Source of the DNA: Hahnella lacustris
Lineage (GTDB): Bacteria; Pseudomonadota; Gammaproteobacteria; Burkholderiales; Burkholderiaceae_A
Reading direction: 5' to 3'
Assembly (NCBI GenBank): GCA_965194655.1
Contig: OZ239148.1
Location: 248,001 to 312,000 of the forward strand
Length of the DNA stretch: 64,000 bases
Every line of letters begins with the position of its first letter. Within the stretch, counting starts at the first letter, position 1. This document shows, piece after piece, positions 41,931 to 50,200 of the stretch. Under the pieces are notes generated by a model. The model was not told where the DNA came from, ran no database searches, and saw only the letters and a program-made list of their open reading frames with translations. The translations under genes were made by a program, and so were the position numbers.

Positions 41931-42431
41931 ATGAACGCTGCAGACTGGTACCTCGTCCAAACCAAACCCCGCCAGGAAGACCTTGCCCTTGAGCACCTGG
42001 GGCGGCAGGGCTATACCTGCTATCTGCCCAAAATGAGAGCCCAGCGCCTCAGAAGAGGCCGGCTGCATCGGCTGCTCGAGCCCCTCTTTCCCCGTTACTT
42101 GTTTATTGAGCTTGGCCAGTCGCTGGAGTCGCGCAGCTGGGCGCCCATTCGGTCTACGCAGGGCGTGAGCCATCTGGTGCGCTTTGGTCAGAGCCCCGCA
42201 AAGGTCTCGTCTGAAGTGGTGGACCAGCTTCGCGCGCAGGAGGCGGTTCTGGATGAGGAGCAGGCGTTCGAGCCCGGGGCTCGTTTGCTGATTCAGCAGG
42301 GCCCGTTCAAGGGCCTAGAGGCGGTCTTTCAGATGCTGGATGGTGAGCAGCGGGTGATGGTACTGCTGGAGCTTCTGGGCAAGCCCGTACGCATGCGGCT
42401 GGAAGCAAACGAGGTGGCGGTGATTCGGTGA
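41931..42431 (+). CDS. rfaH: RfaH/NusG-like transcription antiterminator
   Basis: 166 residues. The N-terminal NGN domain begins with DWYLVQTKPRQEDLALEHL, the RfaH/NusG opening that contacts RNA polymerase, and continues with CYLPKMRAQRLRRGRLHRLLEPLFPRYLFIEL (seen as CYLPKMRAQR and EPLFPRYLFI). A C-terminal KOW-type domain starts near GARLLIQQGPFKGLEAVF. RfaH family members promote readthrough of long surface-polysaccharide operons after loading at ops sequences. No convincing ops site was found (see the rejected list), and specialised paralogues can use other signals. The operon it shares with the small exported protein is controlled by the palindromic promoter at 41596. Symbol given by family resemblance. 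Confidence 0.85.
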   Translation: MNAADWYLVQTKPRQEDLALEHLGRQGYTCYLPKMRAQRLRRGRLHRLLEPLFPRYLFIELGQSLESRSWAPIRSTQGVSHLVRFGQSPAKVSSEVVDQLRAQEAVLDEEQAFEPGARLLIQQGPFKGLEAVFQMLDGEQRVMVLLELLGKPVRMRLEANEVAVIR

Positions 42432-42438
42432 GAGGCGC

Positions 42439-42834
42439 CTACTTCAGCAGGCTCATCCCGGCCTTGGCAGCCGCTTGATCAAAGGTCATGACGCGAGAGC
42501 ACCCTGCTGCAAACGCCAAGTGTTCGATCAGGCAATCCGGAAAGTCCGCATTTGATTCCTCGAACCGTCGGATGGCCTTCCACACCAATTCAGATTGCTG
42601 AACGACCAGTTTTCGAATGCGAAGGAGCCTCTGTAGGATCTGCACGATGTCTGAACGAGTGGCGTCGTAGCAGCTCTCGCTCACCCAGACCAATTCGACC
42701 AGAACAACGAGGCTGATGTAACCGGGGGTTTCAGCGCTACAGTCTGTTTCGATCAGCTGTGTCGCAAGCCTTGACTGTACCGGATCGTCCTGAGCGATGT
42801 ATCGCACCAGAACATTGGTGTCGATACCAATCAA
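42439..42834 (-). CDS. vapC: PIN-domain toxin, VapC type
   Basis: 131 residues. The PIN-domain acids are visible: Asp in MIGIDTNVLVRY, Glu in LVVLVELVWV, Asp in DFPDCLIEHLA and Asp in VMTFDQAAAK. VapC toxins are Mg-dependent ribonucleases held inactive by the cognate antitoxin. The start overlaps the antitoxin stop by ATGA (42831-42834), so the two are coupled. The gene converges with the RfaH-like gene, stops seven bases apart. Confidence 0.9.
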   Translation of the reverse strand: MIGIDTNVLVRYIAQDDPVQSRLATQLIETDCSAETPGYISLVVLVELVWVSESCYDATRSDIVQILQRLLRIRKLVVQQSELVWKAIRRFEESNADFPDCLIEHLAFAAGCSRVMTFDQAAAKAGMSLLK

Positions 42835-43073
42835 GTTGATCGCCCAGCCCGACGGCGTATGGCCGCATTCATGGCATCGATACTAACGGCCCTAGAGGGC
42901 TTCTTTAAGAGCCCTTTGAGCGACCGAACATCGTCAATGGCTGGCTGAATTGCAAAAACGCCATGGTTCAGCTCAACAAACTCAAGCCGATCTCCGGCCT
43001 CAACTCCAAGGCGCTGCCTGACATCTGCCGGGATGGTGACCTGGCCTTTGCTCGTCAAAGTGGCTGTCGTCAT
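42831..43073 (-). CDS. vapB: AbrB-type antitoxin, VapB
   Basis: 80 residues from the ATG at 43071-43073, which has GAGGAG about seven bases upstream; a longer frame to 43130 includes the promoter. The N-terminal MTTATLTSKGQVTIPADVRQ is the swapped-hairpin AbrB/SpoVT DNA-binding fold. The C-terminal half (DDVRSLKGLLKKPSRAVSID) is the toxin-binding tail. It would bind its own promoter at the inverted repeat 43098-43115 and neutralise the PIN toxin. Confidence 0.9.
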   Translation of the reverse strand: MTTATLTSKGQVTIPADVRQRLGVEAGDRLEFVELNHGVFAIQPAIDDVRSLKGLLKKPSRAVSIDAMNAAIRRRAGRST

Positions 43074-43097
43074 GGTGCGGCTCCTCAGATCCTTATT

Positions 43098-43115
43098 CCT
43101 TACTTTACAGTAAGG
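43098..43115 (-). promoter_or_regulatory. Operator/promoter of the VapBC pair
   Basis: The inverted repeat CCTTACT-TTAC-AGTAAGG (7-base arms, 4-base centre) lies 25 bases before the antitoxin start, in the place where VapB autoregulation sites are normally found. A second perfect palindrome, AGTTATAACT, lies at 43132-43141 further upstream and may be a second site or coincidence. Confidence 0.6.
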
Positions 43116-43326
43116 GGCTGCATGGGGCAAGAGTTATAACTCCGCTAACCAAACACGCCTGCTTGAACCCATCAGTCATATTCCACCGGCAGAGCTTGAG
43201 ACACCATGCGGACGTAGCCAGCGGGAATGCCTCACAGTTGCATGATTGAAACCAGTCAGCCTCCGCAGAAGCCGAGGCGGTTCACCCCTCGCCAAGCTCG
43301 ACCCGAACAACCGGCTCCACCCATCT

Positions 43327-43354
43327 TTGAATGGAAATATATTTGGGTTATAGT
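43327..43354 (+). promoter_or_regulatory. Promoter of the WecA-like gene, nearly leaderless
   Basis: TTGAAT (43327-43332) and TATAGT (43349-43354) are 16 bases apart. The ATG at 43364 is only nine bases past the -10 box, so the expected transcript would have almost no leader, and no Shine-Dalgarno is present. The rest of the gap from the VapB start to here (43074-43326) holds the VapB operator, a 10-base palindrome and no recognisable gene. Confidence 0.5.
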
Positions 43355-43363
43355 CATCAGCCC

Positions 43364-44431
43364 ATGTCGACTCCTTATTTCCTTGCGGCCTTTGTAAGTT
43401 TCCTGGCGTGCCTGTTCTTGGTGATAACCAAGGGCTGGCATGGTCGGCTTACGCTTGACCTGATGCACGGGGTGCAACGGGCGCATGTCGCTCCCACACC
43501 TCGTATTGGTGGGGTCTCCGTGTTTCTGGCCCTGGTCATAGCGGACCTATTTATTGCGAGCACTCCAACGGGTGAGATTCTCACCCCCTTGCTGCTTGCA
43601 GGCATCCCCGCCTTTGCGCTTGGACTTGTGGAGGATCTTTTTAAGCGCGGCAACATCCTGGAGCGCTTGGGAGGCACGTTCGTAAGCGCGGTCCTCGCCT
43701 GGTGGTTAATGGATGTGAGCCTTCGCAGCGTGGGGGTGATCGGGCTTGATAGCCTTCTCTCCGTTGGGCTTTTTTCTGTCGCATTTACTGCATTTGCCGT
43801 GGCCGGCATTGCCAATGCCATCAACATCATCGACGGGTTCAATGGTCTTGCCAGCGGAGCAGTAGCCCTCTCCATGCTTGGATTTGCCGCCATTGCATTT
43901 CAGGTGGGGGACCTGCCCTTGGCGCAGGTCGCGCTTTTGATCGCTGCAGCGGTGGGGGGATTTATGCTGATGAACTTTCCGTTTGGCAAAATTTTCCTAG
44001 GAGACGGGGGAGCCTACTTCCTGGGCTTCGCGCTGGGGTGGATGGCCGTGTTGCTCACCAGTCGAAATCCACAGGTCTCTCCGTGGGCCTGTTTCTTGGT
44101 GTGTGGTTACCCCATCATTGAAACCCTCTTTAGCATTCTGCGCCGGGTCAAACGGCAGGCTCACTTTGGCCACCCTGATCGCCTTCACCTGCACAGTCTG
44201 GTTCGCGCGCGGTGGGTGCAACGCCACTGGGGCCACTGGCCCGCAGTGCTGCGTAATTCGATGACCAGCCTGCCCATGTGGGCCTACACATCCGTTCTGG
44301 TGGTGGCCGCGAGTGTCTGGTACGACCACGCGCAGCTCATGCTGGTGTGCACCTTTGCCGCCTGTGCCCTCTACTGGGTCTGGTACTTGCGCCTGGTGCG
44401 GTTTGGTCGAGAGTACGCCGCCCGGGGTTAA
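43364..44431 (+). CDS. WecA/MraY-family glycosyl-phosphate transferase
   Basis: 355 residues from the ATG at 43364 (MSTPYFLAAFVSF); a frame from 43331 adds eleven unlikely residues. About ten hydrophobic spans. Family motifs: RAHVAPTPRIGGVSVF near 45, GLVEDLF near 90 (first Asp), ANAINIIDGFNGLASG near 148-163 (catalytic Asp-rich loop), FLGDGGAYFLGF near 215 and HFGHPDRLHLHSL near 270 (His motif). It transfers a sugar-1-phosphate, probably a HexNAc-1-P, from its UDP-sugar to undecaprenyl phosphate, starting lipid-linked polymer synthesis. WecA is most likely by motif; MraY is less likely because no cell-wall genes are near. Confidence 0.87.
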   Translation: MSTPYFLAAFVSFLACLFLVITKGWHGRLTLDLMHGVQRAHVAPTPRIGGVSVFLALVIADLFIASTPTGEILTPLLLAGIPAFALGLVEDLFKRGNILERLGGTFVSAVLAWWLMDVSLRSVGVIGLDSLLSVGLFSVAFTAFAVAGIANAINIIDGFNGLASGAVALSMLGFAAIAFQVGDLPLAQVALLIAAAVGGFMLMNFPFGKIFLGDGGAYFLGFALGWMAVLLTSRNPQVSPWACFLVCGYPIIETLFSILRRVKRQAHFGHPDRLHLHSLVRARWVQRHWGHWPAVLRNSMTSLPMWAYTSVLVVAASVWYDHAQLMLVCTFAACALYWVWYLRLVRFGREYAARG

Positions 44432-44440
44432 ACTCCCCCC

Positions 44441-45838
44441 ATGATTCTTCCCATCGTCCTCTGTGGGGGCTCGGGCACTCGGCTCTGGCCCCTCTCTCGC
44501 AAGAGCTACCCCAAGCAGTTTGTGCCCCTTCTCGGCGAGCAGAGCCTCTTGGGCCTCACCCTGCAGCGCCTCTCGCACCTCTCGTCTAGCGTGGGATGCG
44601 TGGCCTCCGAAGACCATCGCTTTCTGTTGGCAGAGGAGATGCGCCAAGCGGGTGTGGCCGGTGAAATCATGCTCGAGCCCACGGCTCGCAACACCGCAGC
44701 CGCCATGGCGCTGGCGGCGCAGTCTGCGCTTGACGGTGGCTCAGCCCAGGCCCTGCTGCTCTTCTGCCCAGCAGACCACTACATCCCTCAAACACAAGCC
44801 TTTGCCGACATGGTTCACAAGGGCGCAGCGCTGGCCCAGCAGGGCTCCATCGTGCTTTTTGGCGTGGCCCCTACTCATCCCGCCACGGGCTATGGCTACA
44901 TCCAGGTTCAAGGCCAGTCCGTGCAGCGCTTCGTAGAAAAGCCCGCCCGGGACCAGGCTGAAGTCATGCTAGAACAGGGCGGCTACTTCTGGAACGCAGG
45001 CATTTTTCTGAGCCGAGCCGATGTGCTGCTCGAAGCCCTTGAGCGCCACGCGCCTGACATTCTCATGGGCTGCCAAAAGGCGCTTGCCGCAGGCAGTCGC
45101 GAGACCTTCGAGGGATTTCACTTTGTCCGGCCGAAAAGAGAACTGTTCGCGGCCGTGCGCAGCGACAGCATCGACTATGCCGTCATGGAGAAGGCCCAAG
45201 ACTTACAGCTCTTGCCCTTTGAGGGCCACTGGAGTGACGTGGGCAGCTGGGCAGCCGTGGCTGAGCTCGTGCCCCAAGACGATACGGGAAACCAGCCCGT
45301 GGGCAGAGCGCTCATGCTCCAGAGCCAGAACACCTTTGTGCACAGCCCACACCGCCCGACGGTGGCCCTGGGTGTTCAAGACCTGGTCATTGTAGATACG
45401 CCCGATGCGCTGCTGGTGGCGCATAAAGACAAGGCAGAGGAGGTGAAGCAGGCGGTGGTCGCCCTCGAGCAGCAGGGCCTCTCTCAGGCCGTCATGCACC
45501 GCAAGGTGGCCAGACCCTGGGGCTGGTACGACTCAGTGGACGCGGGTGAGCGCTTTCAAGTCAAGCGCATCAGTGTGAAGCCGGGCGCGAGCCTGAGCCT
45601 TCAGATGCACCACCACCGCGCCGAGCACTGGATTGTGGTCAAGGGCACGGCCAAGGTGGTGCGCGGGGAGGATGAGCTCATACTGGCCGAGAACCAGTCG
45701 GTTTATATTCCCCTGGGGGTGAAGCATCGGCTGGAGAACCCCGGCAAGACCGACCTGGAGATCATTGAGGTGCAGAGTGGCAGCTACCTGGGCGAGGACG
45801 ACATTGTGCGATTTGAAGACGTCTACGGTCGCCGCTAG
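44441..45838 (+). CDS. manC: Mannose-1-phosphate guanylyltransferase / mannose-6-phosphate isomerase
   Basis: 465 residues, the usual bifunctional length. The pyrophosphorylase part has the nucleotide-binding VLCGGSGTRLWPLSR (residues 6-20), SYPKQF, the FVEKP motif near 165 and DYAVMEKA near 245. The C-terminal cupin (about 350-460) is the type II phosphomannose isomerase domain, with RPWGWYDSVD and QMHHHRAEHWIVV, whose His residues bind metal. It makes GDP-mannose from fructose-6-phosphate-derived mannose phosphates, so the exported polysaccharide or glycan probably contains mannose or a derivative. Also called cpsB, xanB or algA in other species. Nine bases after the WecA-like gene, so co-transcribed. 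Confidence 0.93.
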   Translation: MILPIVLCGGSGTRLWPLSRKSYPKQFVPLLGEQSLLGLTLQRLSHLSSSVGCVASEDHRFLLAEEMRQAGVAGEIMLEPTARNTAAAMALAAQSALDGGSAQALLLFCPADHYIPQTQAFADMVHKGAALAQQGSIVLFGVAPTHPATGYGYIQVQGQSVQRFVEKPARDQAEVMLEQGGYFWNAGIFLSRADVLLEALERHAPDILMGCQKALAAGSRETFEGFHFVRPKRELFAAVRSDSIDYAVMEKAQDLQLLPFEGHWSDVGSWAAVAELVPQDDTGNQPVGRALMLQSQNTFVHSPHRPTVALGVQDLVIVDTPDALLVAHKDKAEEVKQAVVALEQQGLSQAVMHRKVARPWGWYDSVDAGERFQVKRISVKPGASLSLQMHHHRAEHWIVVKGTAKVVRGEDELILAENQSVYIPLGVKHRLENPGKTDLEIIEVQSGSYLGEDDIVRFEDVYGRR

Positions 45839-47264
45839 CGTTTTGCTGGCGCGCCTGCGCCTTGGGCTGCTTCTGCCGTTGCTGGGATTGGTCGCCTGCG
45901 GGGGGGGAGGCTCAAACCCGACGGCTGTTGCCCCCTCTGCGCCGCCGTCCGTCACCGCTCCAGCCACCCCACCGGCCACACCTCCAGTCACCACCCCAGC
46001 ATCGCCCGCGGTTTGCTCGCTTGCCGACCAAAAGCTCTGGCTGCGCAGCCACTTTCAGCGCAACTACTGGTGGACGGGCCTTGCGCCCAGCCCCGCTCCC
46101 GAGGGAGAGGCCCAGACCCTGCCGGATTACTTTCGTAGCCTGATGTTTCAGGGCAACGAGACCTTCCCTGCAGACCGCTACAGCGGCTATGGCAGCCTCT
46201 CCGGCTTTGCCCAGTTTTACGACGAGGGCACGGAGCTGGGCTTTGGCGTGGCCGTAATGGGTCAGGAGATCTTTGGCCAACCCGATCAGCCGCTGTATGT
46301 GCGCTATGTAGAGCCTCAATCCCCGGCCGCCAGGGCGGGGATTGAGCGAGGCGATCAGGTCCTCTCCATCAATGGCCGAGGCACGCCTGAGCGGCTGGCG
46401 AGCTCGGATTTTGCGGATCTCTCCCCCACCGCTGAGGGCCAGACTCTGACCCTGCTGCTGCGCAGGGATGGCCGTGATCGAGCGGTGAGCCTCACGGCAG
46501 CGGTCTACCCGCTGGTCCAGGTTCAGTCGGCTGGGCTGGTGCGCTCGCCTCAGGGCAGGGCCGCAGGCTACCTCTACTTGCATAACTTTACCGACCAGGC
46601 CAAGCCTGATCTCATTCAGGCCTTTGAGACCTTTGCGCAACAGGGCGTGCGCGAAGTGATTCTGGACTTGCGCTACAACAGTGGGGGCCTGGTGCACATG
46701 GCCGAGCGCGTGGCCTCTCACTTGGGCGGCCAGGCGGTTCAGAACAGCGTGTTTGCGACCTTGAGCTACAACGCCAACAACACCTACCGCAATCGCACCT
46801 ATCGCTTTGATGACCCCGTGCGGTGGACGGGCGTGCGCAAGGCCTATGTGCTCACCGGCATGCGCACCTGCTCGGCCAGTGAACAGGTGATCTCGGGTCT
46901 TCGCGGCGCAGGGGTAGAGGTAGTGACCGTGGGCAGCACCAGCTGCGGCAAGCCCGTGGGGTCCTCCCCCGAAACCTACTGCGACAACGTTTACAGCATC
47001 GTGGCGTTTGAGTCCCTGAACGCGCGGGGCGAAGGCCGCTACTTCAATGGCATTGCGGCCAATTGTCGAGTGGCAGACCAGCCCGCCAGTGGCGCCTTGG
47101 GCAGCGCGAGCGACGCCCTCATTGGGGCCGCGTTAACCCACCTCGACACCGGCAGCTGCGCGGCAGCCCCTCAAGCCATGGCGCGCCTGCGCCCAGCACC
47201 CGCGCAGTCCACCCCCGCGTTGATTTCCCCCGCCGACCCTGGTCTGGGTCGACGGAGGGACTAG
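45804..47264 (+). CDS. S41 peptidase-family lipoprotein
   Basis: About 486 residues. The start is uncertain: no ATG or GTG suits, and TTG codons at 45804 (GAGGA upstream) or 45813 both give a normal signal peptide ending in the lipobox LGLVAC. It therefore overlaps manC by about 30 bases. After a Pro/Thr-rich linker there is an N-terminal helical domain, a PDZ domain (VRYVEPQSPAARAGIERGDQ, then VLSINGRG), and the S41 fold with LDLRYNSGG and the nucleophile-bearing TCSASEQVISGLR. S41 proteases are C-terminal processing enzymes. Substrates are unknown; an anchored protease behind polysaccharide genes could process surface proteins. Confidence 0.8.
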   Translation: MCDLKTSTVAASVLLARLRLGLLLPLLGLVACGGGGSNPTAVAPSAPPSVTAPATPPATPPVTTPASPAVCSLADQKLWLRSHFQRNYWWTGLAPSPAPEGEAQTLPDYFRSLMFQGNETFPADRYSGYGSLSGFAQFYDEGTELGFGVAVMGQEIFGQPDQPLYVRYVEPQSPAARAGIERGDQVLSINGRGTPERLASSDFADLSPTAEGQTLTLLLRRDGRDRAVSLTAAVYPLVQVQSAGLVRSPQGRAAGYLYLHNFTDQAKPDLIQAFETFAQQGVREVILDLRYNSGGLVHMAERVASHLGGQAVQNSVFATLSYNANNTYRNRTYRFDDPVRWTGVRKAYVLTGMRTCSASEQVISGLRGAGVEVVTVGSTSCGKPVGSSPETYCDNVYSIVAFESLNARGEGRYFNGIAANCRVADQPASGALGSASDALIGAALTHLDTGSCAAAPQAMARLRPAPAQSTPALISPADPGLGRRRD

Positions 47265-47280
47265 CGTACCGGTGAACTGG

Positions 47281-50200
47281 TTAACCGCCTCCGGGCACCA
47301 CGCCAATCACCTTCACGGTCAGTGAGGTGTCGTAGACCATCATGTCCGCTGTGAGGCTGCCCAGTCGAATCTGCAGCAGCTCATTGCCCTCTGTCGTTTT
47401 GTCTGCCAGAAGGCCCAACACAATCTCGCCCACACCATTCTCATTGATGATGACGCGCCCGGTTAGGCTCCCATCCACCAGGTCGGCAGCGCTGACGCCG
47501 GAGATGGTGTAGTCGTAAACGGCGCCAGGCAGGGCTTGTCCGGGCTTAAACTCAAATCGTGCCATCCCTCCCTCGTTGACCGAGGGTGAGAGCGCGGCAA
47601 GCACATCCGCCGGACTGGCCTGCTGAGGCTGGCTTCCAAAGGCGATGTACTTCACCCCGCCAGAGACCTTGGGCGCCGTCGCCGTGTGGTTCTCAGCACT
47701 CTCGCTGAAATCGGCCAGCACCTTAGCGGGCGTTTTCTCGGGGTTGCCCTGCATCTGGCTCACCCACCAGGCGAGGCCCGAGGCGTCGGGAGGGCGACCC
47801 AGAACGTTCTGATAAACCTGGGTCAGAAAGGCCTGTGGATCTTGGCTGCTGCCATAGAGGCTTCGGTACTCGGCGGAGTCAATGAAGCGAGCGGCCAGCT
47901 CCACCACGGACATGCCCTTGTCCATCTGTGCAATCCAGTAGCCCAGGCCCTCCAAGTCAGGCTCTCGATTAAAGATGGCCTTGTAGATTCGATAGGCCTG
48001 TCCGCTGGCGGCCTGGATGTCAAGCCCAATCACGTAGTCTAGAGTGGCCACACGGGTCACCCCCTCGAGTGTCTCGGTCTGTCCGTTCACGGTCATCTGC
48101 CAACGCTGGGTGGACGCGTTCTGAACCAGACTCACCGCCTGGGCCGGCTGGTTCACGACCACCGCGGGCTGGCTGCCCAGGCTGATGATCTTCTGGCTGG
48201 GGGAGCGCGAACTGTCCACGATGGGCAGGCTGAAGGAGCTGCTGAGACCGGAGCGGTCTTGCACAACGAGGGTGAGCGTCTCCTCGCCCTCGCTCAGCTT
48301 GTCTTCTGCCAGCGTGAAGCTGAGTTCAGCGAAGCCCTGCGCATTGAGCGTGACCGCCCCAGTAAGGGTACCGGCCATGAGGCTACTGACCTTGAGATCT
48401 TGGGACTGAATGCCACTGACGCTGACGCTCAGGGTCTGGCCGGCATAGGCTGCACTCGACTGTACAAAGACGGTGAGTGTCTCGCCCTCCTGTATGCGGC
48501 TTAAGAGGCTGCTGAGCGCATAAGGCGAGTTTGGCTGCTGAGAGCTGTCTACCACCCGCACGCCGGTGCTCTGGACGCCCTGCACGGTCATGTAGAGGGT
48601 CTCCTCCCCCTCGGTCCTCTGGTCGGCTGCCAAGAGGAAGGTTGAGCTGGCTTGACCATTGGAGTCGAGCGTGAGCGTGCCCTCTAAGGTTCCACCTGCA
48701 AGGTCTGCCGCCTCAATGCCCGAGAGTGCATAGGCCAGGCTGCTGCCGGGTGCGAGGTTCTGGCTGCTCACCAGGAACCGAACGGCCTGGCCCTCCGACA
48801 CCGTGAGGCTCTCGGAATAGACCATCACCGTTGCCTGTGGGGTGAGCGAGCTGTCGACGACGGGGACGCGCACCTCCTGTTGCGCGACCCTGAGAATGAG
48901 GGTCTCTGTCCCCTCTGTGAGCGCATCGGCCTTGATGCCCACAGCAATGACCGCGCTGCCATCTTGACCAACCGTCACCTCACCGGTGAGAGTGCCAGAG
49001 GTGAGGTCTTCGGCGCTCAGGCCGGTGATGGTGTAGGCCACCTGAGTGCCCGAGGGCACCTGGCTGGTGCGCAGCATGAACTCGGCGGTGCCGCCCTCTT
49101 CTACTGCGCGGGTGGGCGGATCCAAGAAGTAAGTGGCAAAGGGTGCCTGCGATCGGTCCTCAATCCGGATCGAGGCGGTCTGGTCTCGCAGCGTGATCTG
49201 AAGCCGCTCATCCCCCTCGGTCTTCTGGTCTGCAGCCAGATCGACACGGATGATGGCCTGTCCGTTGTTGTCGAGGGTCACCTGGCCCTGCAGGCTGCCG
49301 CTTGCGAGATCGTCGCCCGTGATGCCACTCAAGGTGTAGTCCAACACGGAGCCAATGGCCACATGACGCGTAGCGACCAAGAAGCTTGCTGTGGATCCCT
49401 CGGCGACAGTGCTGCTCGCTGCGATCACCGCATAGGTGGGGATGTTGGGGATGGTGCCCAGGGTGAGCTGCACCGAGGTGTCGTTCACATACAGAGAGGC
49501 TGAGGCGCCCTCTATGGTGAGGGTGAGCGTCTCAAGGCCCTCCGTCTTGAAGTCGGCTGCGATGGGAACCGAGAGGCTCGCCTGCCCCTGCGAATTGACT
49601 GTGACACTGCCCGACAGCGGCGCGTTCGCAAGGTCTGCGGCAGAGAGGCCCGAGAGGGTGTAGGGCAGAACCGTGCCTGGGTCTACATACTGGGTCTGCA
49701 GGGTAAAGGTGGCTGTGCTGCCTTCGTTCACTGAAATGCCTGGCGCCGTGATGGTGTAGACCGGGTCGGGTGTGAGCGACGTGTCACGCAGCACGATGGA
49801 CGCGGTGGCGTCTTGCGAGGTCGTGGGGTTGAGCGTGAGGGTTACAGTCTCATCTCCCTCTGTGCGAAGGTCTGCCAGGCTGGGCAAGACCAGAGTGGCC
49901 TGCCCATTGGCATCAATGGTCAGGCTGCCCGAGAGACTCACCTGATTGAAGTCTGCGGTACTCACCCCGCCCGTCAGCGCGTAGGGCACTGCGGTTCCCG
50001 GGGGCAGGTAGGTGGTCTGCAGAAAGAAGATGGCGTTTGCGCCCTCGTTCACGGCGTTTGCGGCGGTGGTGAGGGCGTAAGTGGGAGGGGGCGTGGGGGA
50101 GGTGTCCGCCACCGAGAGCACGATGGTCTGGCCCGCAATGCTTAGGCTGAGGGGCTCGGTGCCCTCGGTGGTGAGGTCGTTGGCCAGGGTCAGGCTCAGG

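Noticed and set aside
47265..47280. Terminator between the converging S41 and giant-protein genes
   Set aside because: Sixteen bases only, without a stable stem or a T tract.
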